The notes: generated by a model from the letters alone, not told the origin. 10,733 nt of DNA from CAZBYL01 sp964496275 (GCA_964496275.1 CAZBYL010000062.1:1-10733); one strand, 5' to 3'. Counted from the first letter of the stretch, positions 1 through 7,222 are shown. A program made the numbers and translations.

Positions 1-1
1 T

Positions 2-34
2 GTTAAGATTTCCGAAAAAACAGCAAAAGACTAG
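2..34 (+). CDS. C-terminal tail of an upstream gene (possibly ribosomal protein L32)
   Basis: An open frame enters from the left edge and encodes VKISEKTAKD followed by TAG at 32-34, twelve bases before a terminator hairpin. That placement is what the end of an upstream gene should look like. Ribosomal protein L32 (rpmF) is often encoded just upstream of the fapR/plsX genes, and a basic tail after a 'VVK' strand would suit L32. Ten residues cannot identify a protein, however. A second frame also stays open to a stop at 39-41, so even the reading frame is uncertain. The L32 suggestion is inference from gene order. Confidence 0.3.
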   Translation, partial: VKISEKTAKD

Positions 35-45
35 ATCCTAAAAAC

Positions 46-80
46 GGAGTCCGAGAATTATCTCGGGCTCCTTTTTGTTG
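46..80 (+). terminator. Intrinsic terminator of the upstream gene
   Basis: GGAGTCCGAGA (46-56) and TCTCGGGCTCC (61-71) form an 11-bp stem with one G-U pair around an ATTA loop. TTTTTGTTG follows directly. This is a classic rho-independent terminator and separates the upstream gene from the fapR operon. Confidence 0.9.
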
Positions 81-311
81 TAACGCTGAAGAAACTTTTC
101 CGGCATATAAACCTCTAATATTTTCAATTTGCGTTACCTGCGTATCCAAAGCCCTGACAGCAATCCCTTATTACGAATTTGCACTGAACGCGTTTGCCAT
201 ATAGAAAACTTTTAAATTCCTGCTCGCATCGGCTGCCGTAAAAATTGCGCTTCGAATCATACCAGACAATAAAATTTATCGTTATAATTCCTTAAAAACG
301 TCGTTTTCCCA
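81..311. other. Intergenic stretch with no gene seen
   Basis: No reading frame with a ribosome-binding site is visible on either strand between the upstream terminator and the fapR promoter. A TATAAT at 283-288 has no acceptable -35 partner. A 7-bp inverted repeat (GTAACGC 80-86, GCGTTAC 131-137) is too short and too widely spaced to interpret. Confidence 0.5.
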
Positions 312-340
312 TTGACAACACGGGGGCGATGTAATATCGT
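312..340 (+). promoter_or_regulatory. Promoter of the fapR-fab operon
   Basis: A perfect -35 TTGACA (312-317) is followed after 17 bp by TATCGT (335-340), which matches TATAAT at the three most conserved positions. TAATAT at 332-337 is a better -10 sequence but the spacing would be only 14 bp. A start site near 347 would lie inside the inverted repeat described at 339-365, as expected for a repressible promoter. Confidence 0.65.
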
Positions 341-365
341 GTCTGGTGTTACGACCAGATACTAA
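339..365 (+). promoter_or_regulatory. Putative FapR operator (FapR box) with overlapping inverted repeat
   Basis: TTACGACCAGATACTAA (349-365) closely resembles the 17-bp palindrome bound by FapR in Bacillus, which as I recall has the form TTAGTACC-N-(A/G)ATACTAA. The right half matches very well and the left half differs mainly at CG for GT. A second symmetry overlaps it: GTGTCTGGT (339-347) and ACCAGATAC (354-362) form a 9-bp inverted repeat with one mismatch and a 6-bp spacer. Both cover the predicted transcription start, where bound repressor would block transcription. Autoregulation by the adjacent FapR is inference. Confidence 0.6.
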
Positions 366-385
366 ATTGACTTCGGAGGGGTACT

Positions 386-976
386 ATGCGCTCAGAGCTA
401 AAACGCAAACGGCATCAAAAGCTTATAAGTTTGATAGACGCTAACCCTCTGATGACAGACGAAGAAATAGCGGTTTCACTTGGAGTCAGCCTCAGCACTG
501 TCAGACTTGACAGGGGGCTTCTTGCAATACCTGAACTTCGCGAGCGTATGCGCTCAATGGCAGAACATGCGACAAGCCGTTTGCAGTCTATGCGCTCGGA
601 TGAAGTAATAGGTGAGCTTCTGGAACTTGAGCCCAACGAGTGGGCTGTTTCAGTTCTCACCGCCTCACAGGACATAGCCTTTCGGCACACCGACCTTGTA
701 AGCGACTACTACATATACGCTCAAGCAGCAACTCTCGCCATAGCAACAATAGGCGAGGATATGGTCATTGTCGGAACCGCCAGGTTGAGATATAAAAGGC
801 CCGCCTACGTTGGTGAGAGAATACTTGCAAGTTCTAAGGTGGGAATCCACAAAGGCAACAAATATGTAGTAAGCGTCCATTCCAAAGTCGGAGACAGAGA
901 GATTTTTGTCGGACGCTTCATAGTTGTTGCAAAAGATTATGCTGAAGAAACTCAAACGGAGGCGAAAAAATGCTGA
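386..976 (+). CDS. fapR: FapR-type transcriptional repressor of fatty-acid synthesis
   Basis: This 196-residue protein has the two-part FapR layout. The N-terminal helix-turn-helix lies at about 22-45 (TDEEIAVSLGVSLSTVRLDR). It is followed by the conserved linker helix IPELRERM (48-55) and a hot-dog fold ligand domain (about 72-185). The close Bacillus-like match in the DNA-binding half supports the call and agrees with the FapR-like box at its own promoter. FapR normally represses fab and pls genes until malonyl-CoA or malonyl-ACP releases it from DNA. Compared with Bacillus FapR from memory, without gaps, Phe99 is kept but the pocket residues Arg106, Gly107 and Asn115 are Ser, Asp and Ala. 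The ligand may therefore be bound differently. The start ATG has GGAGGGG five bases upstream. The end overlaps plsX by 7 bp, so this is the first gene of the fab operon. Confidence 0.9.
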   Translation: MRSELKRKRHQKLISLIDANPLMTDEEIAVSLGVSLSTVRLDRGLLAIPELRERMRSMAEHATSRLQSMRSDEVIGELLELEPNEWAVSVLTASQDIAFRHTDLVSDYYIYAQAATLAIATIGEDMVIVGTARLRYKRPAYVGERILASSKVGIHKGNKYVVSVHSKVGDREIFVGRFIVVAKDYAEETQTEAKKC

Positions 977-1971
977 TAGCACTTGATGCAATGGGCGGAG
1001 ATCACGCTCCCGAAGAACCATGTCAGGGTGCGATACTTGCATGCAGGGAGAATCCTCGTCTATCCATAGCCCTGATTGGCGATAAAGATAAAATTGAAGC
1101 TCATATCGATAAGGCTGAGCCAAGCATAAAGTCCAGGCTGAGCGTGGTGGAAGCCACAGACGTTATAAGCCCTAACGATTCTCCGTCGCTTTCGATAAGA
1201 CGCAAAAAAAACTCAAGCTTGGTTGTAGGCTTTGAAATGGTCAGATCCGGAGAGGCAGCAGGCATAGTCTCCTCAGGAAGCACAGGAGCAATTGCTGCCG
1301 GGGGAGTTCTGCTGTTAGGCCGAATTCCGGGGATTGACCGTCCCGGTTTGGGCGCGATGCTTCCTGTTTTGAACAGACCTACTTTGCTGATGGATGTGGG
1401 CGGTACAGTCAGATGCAAGCCTATAAATCTCTTTCAGTTCGCTCAAATGGGCTCCATCTACATGAAACTGTTTCAGAATGTCGAGAACCCATCTGTTCGG
1501 CTGCTTTGCAACGGCGAGGAAATTACAAAGGGCGACGACGTAATAAGCGCGGCGCGCGAGCTGATAGAGGCCAGCGATTTGAACTACGAAGGATACGCCG
1601 AAGGCAGCGACCTTCCTAAAGGTATTTCCGATGTTGTTATTTGCGATGGATTCAGCGGCAATATACTGATAAAATTCGGAGAAGGTCTCGGAGAGCTCCT
1701 GAAAGGACAGTTTAGAGAAGAGTACACAAATCACTTGCTCCCTAAAATTGGTCTTATGTTCATGTGGCCGGCGATGAAAAGGGTGTTGGGGCGTTTTGAC
1801 TGGGAAAAGGTTGGAGGCTCACCGCTTCTTGGTGTGAACGGTACTGTTATCAAAGTGCACGGCCGTTCAAAACGTAATGCAATATCCTACGCTCTGCTGG
1901 GAGCGGCCAATTTCGTTAACCGCAACGGTGTTGAGAGAATAAGAGAAGAAATAGCAGGAGGAAATGATTGA
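970..1971 (+). CDS. plsX: Phosphate acyltransferase PlsX
   Basis: PlsX converts acyl-ACP and phosphate to acyl-phosphate, which PlsY then uses to acylate glycerol-3-phosphate. It thereby links fatty-acid synthesis to phospholipid synthesis and acts at the membrane surface. The 333-residue length is that of the family. The N-terminal signature ALDAMGGDHAP (4-14), the SSGSTGA segment (about 101-107) and CDGFSGN (about 225-231) are typical. The ATG at 970 has GGAGG (958-962) seven bases upstream and overlaps the end of fapR. A fapR-plsX-fabH order is common in FapR-bearing bacteria, and co-control of plsX by FapR is expected. Confidence 0.96.
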   Translation: MLIALDAMGGDHAPEEPCQGAILACRENPRLSIALIGDKDKIEAHIDKAEPSIKSRLSVVEATDVISPNDSPSLSIRRKKNSSLVVGFEMVRSGEAAGIVSSGSTGAIAAGGVLLLGRIPGIDRPGLGAMLPVLNRPTLLMDVGGTVRCKPINLFQFAQMGSIYMKLFQNVENPSVRLLCNGEEITKGDDVISAARELIEASDLNYEGYAEGSDLPKGISDVVICDGFSGNILIKFGEGLGELLKGQFREEYTNHLLPKIGLMFMWPAMKRVLGRFDWEKVGGSPLLGVNGTVIKVHGRSKRNAISYALLGAANFVNRNGVERIREEIAGGND

Positions 1972-2939
1972 TGTCATATATAAACGGCTTCCCCGCCAAA
2001 ATAGCGGGAACCGGGAAGTATCTTCCAAGCAGAATTATGCTAAACAGTGATTTTGAAAAAATAGTTGATACGAACGATGAATGGATTGTAGAGCGCACAG
2101 GTATAAAATCACGCCACTTTGCGGAAAAAGGACAGCAGTGCAGTGACCTTGCTTATTTTGCGGGAGTCGAGGCACTGAAGGACGCCGGTATATCCGCTGC
2201 CGATATCGATATGGTACTTGTAGGAACGAACTCGCCTGAGTCGATGTTTCCGAGCGTTGCGTCGAAGGTTCAGGATCGTATAGGCGCTCACAGTGCCGGT
2301 GCGATGGACATACATGCGGGGTGCACCGCCAGCCTCTCGGCTATGTCGGTAGGCGTGTCCGGTATCGCAACCGGGATATGGAAAAACGTGCTCGTCATAG
2401 GAGCCGAGGCTTTTGAAGATATATTGGACTGGACTGACAGAGGAACCTGCATACTTATGGGCGACGGAGCCGGAGCATGTGTGCTGACTGCGTCGGAAGA
2501 AGACGGCCCATGCTTTGTTGCTGCCGATTTTAAGTCGGACGGCAGCAAGCATGACATTCTTGCCTACGCAAGCGCATCTGAGGGAGCGCCCAAGACATTT
2601 CAGATGAAGGGGCACGAAGTATTCAAATATGTAAATAAAGAGCTTCCTCCATTTATCGGCAATTTTTGCCGCGATTCAGGAGTGGAGCCGCAAGAGGTCG
2701 ATTTTTGGGTTCTCCACCAGGCAAACACAAGAATAATTGACTCAGTGTTCAAGCGTCTGGGAGTTTCTACGGACAGAACGCTGCTGAATTTAGAAAAATA
2801 CGGCAATACCTCCGCTGCTTCACTGATGATCGCTCTCGACGAATCAATGAAAGCGGGACGAATAAAGAGCGGTGAAAAAGTTTGTTTTATAGCATTTGGC
2901 GCTGGAATGACCCTTGGTGGTATGCTGTACGAAGCATAA
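1971..2939 (+). CDS. fabH: Beta-ketoacyl-ACP synthase III (FabH)
   Basis: FabH starts fatty-acid chains by condensing acetyl-CoA or a branched acyl-CoA with malonyl-ACP. The thiolase-fold protein has 322 residues from the ATG at 1971, close to the usual 310-330. The catalytic triad is visible: Cys118 in HAGCTAS, His249 in WVLHQAN and Asn279 in KYGNTSAAS. The DEWIVERTGIKSR segment (36-48) is a family hallmark. Alanine follows CT where most FabH proteins have glycine (CSG, CAG, CTG), a small oddity near the nucleophile. A TTG at 1968 is also in frame, but AGGAGG (1956-1961) sits nine bases before the ATG and favours it. The start shares one base with the plsX stop (TGATG), suggesting translational coupling. 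Whether it prefers acetyl or branched primers cannot be read from the sequence. Confidence 0.96.
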   Translation: MSYINGFPAKIAGTGKYLPSRIMLNSDFEKIVDTNDEWIVERTGIKSRHFAEKGQQCSDLAYFAGVEALKDAGISAADIDMVLVGTNSPESMFPSVASKVQDRIGAHSAGAMDIHAGCTASLSAMSVGVSGIATGIWKNVLVIGAEAFEDILDWTDRGTCILMGDGAGACVLTASEEDGPCFVAADFKSDGSKHDILAYASASEGAPKTFQMKGHEVFKYVNKELPPFIGNFCRDSGVEPQEVDFWVLHQANTRIIDSVFKRLGVSTDRTLLNLEKYGNTSAASLMIALDESMKAGRIKSGEKVCFIAFGAGMTLGGMLYEA

Positions 2940-2972
2940 TAATATCGGAAGTATTTTAAGACAGGTGATATC

Positions 2973-3920
2973 ATGTTTGAGAATAACAGAATAACGAAAC
3001 TACTTGGAATTAAGTTTCCGATAATACAGGGCGGAATGGCATGGGTTGCGGATGCAGACCTTGCAGCAGCAGTGAGTAATGCCGGTGGTTTGGGCATAAT
3101 CGCGGCGGCCAATATGCCTCCTGAACTTCTGGAAGCACAGATAATTAAAATAAGAACACTCACTGACAAGCCTTTTGGGCTTAACATCATGCTTATGTCT
3201 CCTACTGCAGACGATGCCCTTGAGATTGCCGCGAGACTTCGCGTTCCTGTCGTGACGACAGGCGCGGGAATGCCCGGAAAAGTCATTGAAAGGCTGAAAC
3301 CGTTGGGTACTGTCGTTATGCCGGTAGTCCCGTCTTCGTCTCTTGCGGACAGGGTCGAAAAACAGGGTGCGGATGCTGTTGTTGCGGAAGGCAGCGAAGC
3401 TGGAGGGCACATAGGCGAGGTAAATACCATGACCCTGATTCCTCAGGTCGTTGATGCCGTCTCCATTCCCGTCATAGCGGCGGGCGGTATTGCGGATGGG
3501 CGCGGCATGGCCGCTGCATTTGCTCTTGGAGCGTGCGGTGTGCAGGTTGGCACAAGATTTGTATGTGCATCTGAGTGTAACGTTCACATAAATTACAAAG
3601 AAAAAATAGTAAAAGCGGGAGACCGTGCGACGGTGGTAACCGGCAGATCTCTTGGACATCCGGTGCGTGGGCTTAAAAATAAGCTGTCAAAGCAATTTGA
3701 AATCCTTGAAAAAAATAATGCGCCTGCCGCTGAAATTGAGGCATTGGGTGCTGGAAAACTTAGAAATGCCGTTGTAGACGGAGATACGGAATGGGGTTCT
3801 CTGATGGCGGGACAGTCTGCAGGACTTGTTAAGGCCATTGAACCCGCCTCGGCGATAATTGAAGATATCATTCGCGGCGCCGTAAAAGAATCAGAAAAAA
3901 TTGCGAGGTTTTGCGAATGA
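2973..3920 (+). CDS. fabK: FMN-dependent enoyl-ACP reductase (FabK)
   Basis: FabK performs the last reduction of each elongation cycle (trans-2-enoyl-ACP to acyl-ACP) using NAD(P)H and FMN. It replaces FabI, to which it is unrelated. The 315-residue sequence is a TIM-barrel flavoprotein of the nitronate monooxygenase superfamily. It has FPIIQGGMAWV (15-25) at the N-terminus, AEGSEAGGHIG (138-148) with His146 matching the functional histidine of pneumococcal FabK, and the phosphate-binding AAGGIADGRG and GACGVQVGTRF segments. Its place inside the fab operon separates it from nitronate monooxygenases. No fabI is seen in the window. The start ATG has AGGTGA upstream. A 33-bp gap separates it from fabH, and it overlaps fabD by 4 bp. 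Confidence 0.93.
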   Translation: MFENNRITKLLGIKFPIIQGGMAWVADADLAAAVSNAGGLGIIAAANMPPELLEAQIIKIRTLTDKPFGLNIMLMSPTADDALEIAARLRVPVVTTGAGMPGKVIERLKPLGTVVMPVVPSSSLADRVEKQGADAVVAEGSEAGGHIGEVNTMTLIPQVVDAVSIPVIAAGGIADGRGMAAAFALGACGVQVGTRFVCASECNVHINYKEKIVKAGDRATVVTGRSLGHPVRGLKNKLSKQFEILEKNNAPAAEIEALGAGKLRNAVVDGDTEWGSLMAGQSAGLVKAIEPASAIIEDIIRGAVKESEKIARFCE

Positions 3921-4858
3921 ATTATGCTCTGATATTCCCGGGACAGGGTGCACAGAGGCCGGGTATGGGGAAAGAGTTTTTTGACAGATATTCCTCTGCT
4001 GCGGACGTATTTAAGGAAGCCGATGACGCCTTGGGTTTTGCTCTCAGCGAGATAATTTTCGGAGGAACGCCGGAAGAACTTGCGCACACTACAATAACTC
4101 AGCCAGCAATACTCACTGTGAGTATTGCTGCTTACAGGGCGTTGGAAGAGGAGCTCGGCATAACACTTAATCCCGTATGTGCAGCCGGACACAGTCTCGG
4201 CGAATACACATCGCTCGTTGCCACGGGCGCGCTTTCGCTTGCGGACGGTGTCAGACTTGTACATCTTCGCGGACGCCTTATGCAGGATGCCGTTCCGCTC
4301 GGAGTAGGTGCAATGGCAGCGGTAATCGGCCTTACTCTCGATGAAGTCAAAGAAGTCTGCCTTGAATCTGCGGACGGCGAAGTCTGTCAGGCCGCGAACG
4401 TAAACGCACCCACTCAGGTTGTAATATCAGGACACAAAGGCGCTGTGGACAGGGCTGTCGCGGCAATAGAGAAAAAAGGAACAGCCAAGGTTGTTCCGCT
4501 GAGAGTCAGCGCTCCTTTTCACTGCGACCTTATGCGCCCGGTTGCCGACGAGCTGAACGAGGCATTTGCCAAAATAACATGGAACAAACCGAAATGCAAA
4601 ATAGTCGCGAACTCCACGGCAACGGCAATTGATACAATTGATGAGATAAGAAAAGCTCTATACATGCAGACATTCTCACCGGTTCTATGGGCACAGAGCG
4701 TTTTGACAATGGAATCACTTAACCCGGAAGTGTACATAGAACTCGGACCCGGAAGCGTTCTTTCCGGACTTGTTCGCAAAATATGCAAAGGCAAGAGGCC
4801 ATATCCTATATCAGAAGTAAAAGAACTCCTTGCCGCAGCGGAAATCTTGAGGGGGTAA
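3917..4858 (+). CDS. fabD: Malonyl-CoA:ACP transacylase (FabD)
   Basis: FabD moves the malonyl group from CoA to AcpP, supplying the two-carbon donor for FabH and FabF. With the ATG at 3917 the protein has 313 residues, the family norm. The key residues are present: the GQGAQ oxyanion loop (9-13), the nucleophile Ser93 in GHSLGE, Arg118 in HLRGRLMQ, which should hold the malonyl carboxylate, and His202 in APFHCDLM. A TTG at 3911 would add two residues. The ATG is preferred because it forms an ATGA overlap with the fabK stop and has GAGG (3905-3908) eight bases upstream. Confidence 0.96.
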   Translation: MNYALIFPGQGAQRPGMGKEFFDRYSSAADVFKEADDALGFALSEIIFGGTPEELAHTTITQPAILTVSIAAYRALEEELGITLNPVCAAGHSLGEYTSLVATGALSLADGVRLVHLRGRLMQDAVPLGVGAMAAVIGLTLDEVKEVCLESADGEVCQAANVNAPTQVVISGHKGAVDRAVAAIEKKGTAKVVPLRVSAPFHCDLMRPVADELNEAFAKITWNKPKCKIVANSTATAIDTIDEIRKALYMQTFSPVLWAQSVLTMESLNPEVYIELGPGSVLSGLVRKICKGKRPYPISEVKELLAAAEILRG

Positions 4859-4863
4859 AAGTG

Positions 4864-5595
4864 ATGAAAACGGCCCTTGTAACGGGAGCGGGAAGAGGAA
4901 TAGGAAAAGCTATAGCTCTTGAGCTTGCAAAAGACGGGTGCGCTGTTGCCGTAAACTACAACCGCTCCGCAGACGCGGCTGAAGCCGTAGTTTCACAAAT
5001 AAAAGAGGCCGGCGGCGTGGCTATAGCAGTAAAGGCGGATGTGGCCTCTGCCGATGAAGTAAAAGCGATGTTCAAAACCGTGACGAACGAACTTGGAGCC
5101 GTAGAGATTTTGGTGTGCAATGCGGGAGTCACAAAAGACAACCTTCTGATGAGAATGAAAGACGAAGAGTGGAACGATGTAATATCTGCTGATCTTACGT
5201 CTCTTTTTTACTGTGCCAAAGAGGCTCTCAGACCGATGTTGAAGGCCCGCGGCGGCAGAATAATAGCAATCAGCTCCGTAACAGGGTTGGTAGGCAATCC
5301 GGGTCAGTGCAATTATTCGGCGGCAAAAGCGGGAATGACCGGATTTGTTAAGAGTCTGGCCCGTGAAATAGGTTCTCGAGGAATAACGGTTAACGCTGTT
5401 GCTCCCGGATACATCGAGACCGACATGACATCCGTACTTCCCGACGAAGCACGTGAGGCAATGACAAAAAATATCCCTGCCGGAAGAACAGGAAAGCCCG
5501 AAGATGTTGCAAAGGCGGTTGCATTTTTAGCCTCGGATGGTGCATCATATATACATGGTCAGGTAATCGCGGTTGACGGTGGAATGACAATGTAG
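4864..5595 (+). CDS. fabG: 3-oxoacyl-ACP reductase (FabG)
   Basis: FabG reduces 3-oxoacyl-ACP to 3-hydroxyacyl-ACP with NADPH. The short-chain dehydrogenase fold is clear: TGAGRGIG (7-14) for nucleotide binding, Ser138, then Tyr151 and Lys155 in the YSAAK box, and a C-terminal IAVDGGMTM. Length is 243 residues against 244 in E. coli. Two active-site positions are unusual. NNAG is CNAG (85-88), and the tetrad asparagine usually found in 'xxNLxxxF' (Asn110) is Asp in ISADLTSLF. The ATG at 4864 is chosen because it gives the family length and lies eight bases after GAGGGGG (4849-4855). GTG at 4861 is an alternative. It follows fabD by five bases. Confidence 0.95.
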   Translation: MKTALVTGAGRGIGKAIALELAKDGCAVAVNYNRSADAAEAVVSQIKEAGGVAIAVKADVASADEVKAMFKTVTNELGAVEILVCNAGVTKDNLLMRMKDEEWNDVISADLTSLFYCAKEALRPMLKARGGRIIAISSVTGLVGNPGQCNYSAAKAGMTGFVKSLAREIGSRGITVNAVAPGYIETDMTSVLPDEAREAMTKNIPAGRTGKPEDVAKAVAFLASDGASYIHGQVIAVDGGMTM

Positions 5596-5602
5596 TCAGT
5601 AG

Positions 5603-5631
5603 GTTTTACGGCAGCGCAAGCAGCCTAAAAC
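5603..5631 (+). other. RNA hairpin between fabG and acpP
   Basis: GTTTTA (5603-5608) pairs with TAAAAC (5626-5631). Inside it, GGCAGC and GCAGCC (5610-5615, 5620-5625) pair with one A-A mismatch around a GCAA tetraloop of the stable GNRA class. One C (5609) is bulged. No T-run follows, so this is probably not a simple terminator. It may be a processing or 5'-end stabilising element for acpP mRNA. Confidence 0.55.
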
Positions 5632-5663
5632 ATAAATTGTAATATATTGAAAAAATATCTTGG

Positions 5664-5673
5664 AAGGAGGTGA
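5664..5673 (+). promoter_or_regulatory. Full-length Shine-Dalgarno site of acpP
   Basis: AAGGAGGTGA is a perfect complement of the 3' end of bacterial 16S rRNA and lies five bases before the ATG at 5679. It is the strongest ribosome-binding site in the window and fits the high demand for acyl carrier protein. It also rules out the in-frame GTG at 5670, which lies inside it. Confidence 0.9.
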
Positions 5674-5678
5674 ACTGC

Positions 5679-5930
5679 ATGAAAATGGAAGAAGTACAGG
5701 CAAAACTTAAGGAGATCGTAATTGAGCGCCTTAACGCAGAAGAGGATCAGATTAAGCCGGAGGCGTCATTTGTTGAGGACCTCGGAGCCGACTCCCTTGA
5801 TATCGTTGAACTCATTATGGGAATCGAAGAGGAATTTGAAATTGAGATCCCCGATGAAGACGCAGAAAAGCTCACCACCGTCGGCGAGGCAATGGCCTAC
5901 GTCAAGACGAAACTTGGTGCTGAAGACTAA
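5679..5930 (+). CDS. acpP: Acyl carrier protein
   Basis: This small, very acidic protein carries growing acyl chains on a 4'-phosphopantetheine arm and is the shared substrate of FabD, FabH, FabG, FabK and FabF. It has 83 residues. The modified serine is Ser39 in GADSLDIVEL, followed by the acidic recognition helix (IEEEFEIEIPDED). The family averages 75-85 residues. ATG 5679 is chosen from its spacing to the perfect SD; ATG 5685 is also possible. The gene is set apart from its neighbours by an 83-bp gap before and a 52-bp gap after, each holding a stable hairpin. This differs from the overlapping genes elsewhere in the operon and suggests separate control of its mRNA level. The holo-ACP synthase gene is not in the window. 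Confidence 0.97.
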   Translation: MKMEEVQAKLKEIVIERLNAEEDQIKPEASFVEDLGADSLDIVELIMGIEEEFEIEIPDEDAEKLTTVGEAMAYVKTKLGAED

Positions 5931-5935
5931 TTAAA

Positions 5936-5970
5936 ATACCGCTTGGGGGGCTTTTTGCCCCCCTTGGTAT
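5936..5970 (+). other. Strong GC hairpin between acpP and fabF
   Basis: GGGGGGC (5945-5951) and GCCCCCC (5957-5963) form a perfect 7-bp stem around TTTTT. ATACC (5936-5940) and GGTAT (5966-5970) extend it across a small internal loop. The T-run is in the loop and none follows the stem, so a classic terminator is unlikely. It could halt 3' exonucleases, which would leave extra acpP message, or cause partial termination. It ends right at the fabF SD (GGAGGG 5971-5976). Confidence 0.7.
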
Positions 5971-5982
5971 GGAGGGACGCCT

Positions 5983-7221
5983 ATGAGAAGGGTAGTAATC
6001 ACAGGTGTCGGTGCGGTGACACCGATAGGACTTGGAAAAGAAGAATTTTGGAAGGCCCTTGAAGAGGGCAAAAGCGGAGTAGACTACATCACTCTCTTTG
6101 ATACAAAAGACCACACAACAAAAATTGCAGCGGAAATAAAGAATTTTAACCCAGAAGAGTGGCTGGACAAAAAAGAAGCCCGCCGCACGGATAGGGTTCT
6201 CCATCTTGCCACAGCGGCGGCCGACATGGCTGTGAAGGATTCAGGGCTTGATGTCGAGACTTTGGACAAGAATATGTTCGGTGTCTATATAGGCACAGGC
6301 GAAGGCGGTATAGGAACAATAGAAGACAATTTCCGTACCCTGTACGAAAAAGGCCCGAACCGAGTCAGCCCGTTTTTGGTACCGATGATGATAACAAATA
6401 TGGCTGCTGCCTATGTCGCCATACGCTATGGTGCAAAAGGCCCCAATATGGCTGTTGTTACGGCATGCGCTTCTGCTGTCAACAGCATGGGCGAGGCTTA
6501 TAACTGCATTATCCGCGGAGATGCCGACGTGATACTTACGGGCGGTACGGAAGCTCCCATCACATCAATCGCGACAGCCGGATTTGCGTCGCTCAAGGCT
6601 CTGGCAAACAGAAATGACGACCCCGCTCACGCGTCACGCCCATTTGATGCCGGACGTGACGGATTTGTCATAGGAGAGGGAGCCGGCATGCTTCTATTTG
6701 AAGAGTATGAACACGCCAAGGCTCGTGGGGCTCACATATATGCGGAGGTAAAGGGATATGGCATTACATGCGATGCTCACCATATCACCGCGCCCGACCC
6801 TGACGGCGATGGGGCATATCGCTCCATGAATATGGCTGTTAAAAAGGCCGGATGGAATCCTGATGAGATAGACCTTATCAACGCACATGGTACGTCGACC
6901 CCTCTTAATGACAAGATGGAGACAATAGCCATCAAACGTCTGCTTGGCGAACATGCAGCAAAGGTGCTTGTGCAGTCTACAAAATCAATGGTGGGTCACT
7001 CTCTTGGTGCAGCCGGAGCCATTGAAACAATTGCGGCTCTTATGGCTTTTGAAAAGGGGATTGTGCACCCTACAATAAATCAGTTTGAGAAGGATCCTGA
7101 CTGTGATCTTAATGTGGTTCCCAACCACGCCGTTAAGGCCGACGTCAAAAAGCTCCTTGTCAACAGCTTCGGATTTGGCGGGCACAACGGAGTCCTGGCG
7201 CTGGAACGCATCGAGGCATAA
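5983..7221 (+). CDS. fabF: Beta-ketoacyl-ACP synthase II (FabF)
   Basis: FabF elongates acyl-ACP by condensing it with malonyl-ACP. The 412-residue thiolase-fold protein matches family length (E. coli 413). The Cys-His-His site is intact: Cys162 in TACASAV, His302 in NAHGTSTPLND and His339 in KSMVGHSLGAAGA, with Lys334 nearby. The C-terminal gate motif NSFGFGGHNG (394-403) is present. The residue two after 'CA' is Ala (CASAV), where Gly is usual, a conservative change. The ATG has GGAGGG seven bases upstream and lies just after the GC hairpin. FabF is called rather than FabB from operon context and overall similarity. No other elongating synthase is present in the window. Confidence 0.96.
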   Translation: MRRVVITGVGAVTPIGLGKEEFWKALEEGKSGVDYITLFDTKDHTTKIAAEIKNFNPEEWLDKKEARRTDRVLHLATAAADMAVKDSGLDVETLDKNMFGVYIGTGEGGIGTIEDNFRTLYEKGPNRVSPFLVPMMITNMAAAYVAIRYGAKGPNMAVVTACASAVNSMGEAYNCIIRGDADVILTGGTEAPITSIATAGFASLKALANRNDDPAHASRPFDAGRDGFVIGEGAGMLLFEEYEHAKARGAHIYAEVKGYGITCDAHHITAPDPDGDGAYRSMNMAVKKAGWNPDEIDLINAHGTSTPLNDKMETIAIKRLLGEHAAKVLVQSTKSMVGHSLGAAGAIETIAALMAFEKGIVHPTINQFEKDPDCDLNVVPNHAVKADVKKLLVNSFGFGGHNGVLALERIEA

Positions 7222-7222
7222 A

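Noticed and set aside
80..137. Inverted repeat GTAACGC/GCGTTAC upstream of fapR
   Set aside because: Only 7 bp with 44 bp between arms. It does not align with the promoter and chance is likely.
665..1123. Minus-strand open frame of 152 codons across the fapR/plsX junction
   Set aside because: It is antisense to two clear genes and no recognisable domain is seen.
2600..3430. Long 276-codon open frame on the minus strand opposite fabH/fabK
   Set aside because: It lies wholly antisense to well-recognised genes, has a low-complexity Ser/Ala/Pro-rich translation and matches no family I know. It is a codon-bias shadow.
4783..4863. Extended N-terminus for FabG
   Set aside because: The extra 27 residues lie inside fabD and precede the SD. 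The ATG at 4864 gives the normal FabG start and length.
5637..5660. Possible internal promoter before acpP (A+T-rich, TAATAT-like)
   Set aside because: No -35/-10 pair with acceptable spacing and match could be set. The hairpin is a better explanation for separate acpP control.
7085..7222. Extended N-terminus for RNase III
   Set aside because: The extension overlaps fabF by 137 bases in another frame and does not resemble RNase III.
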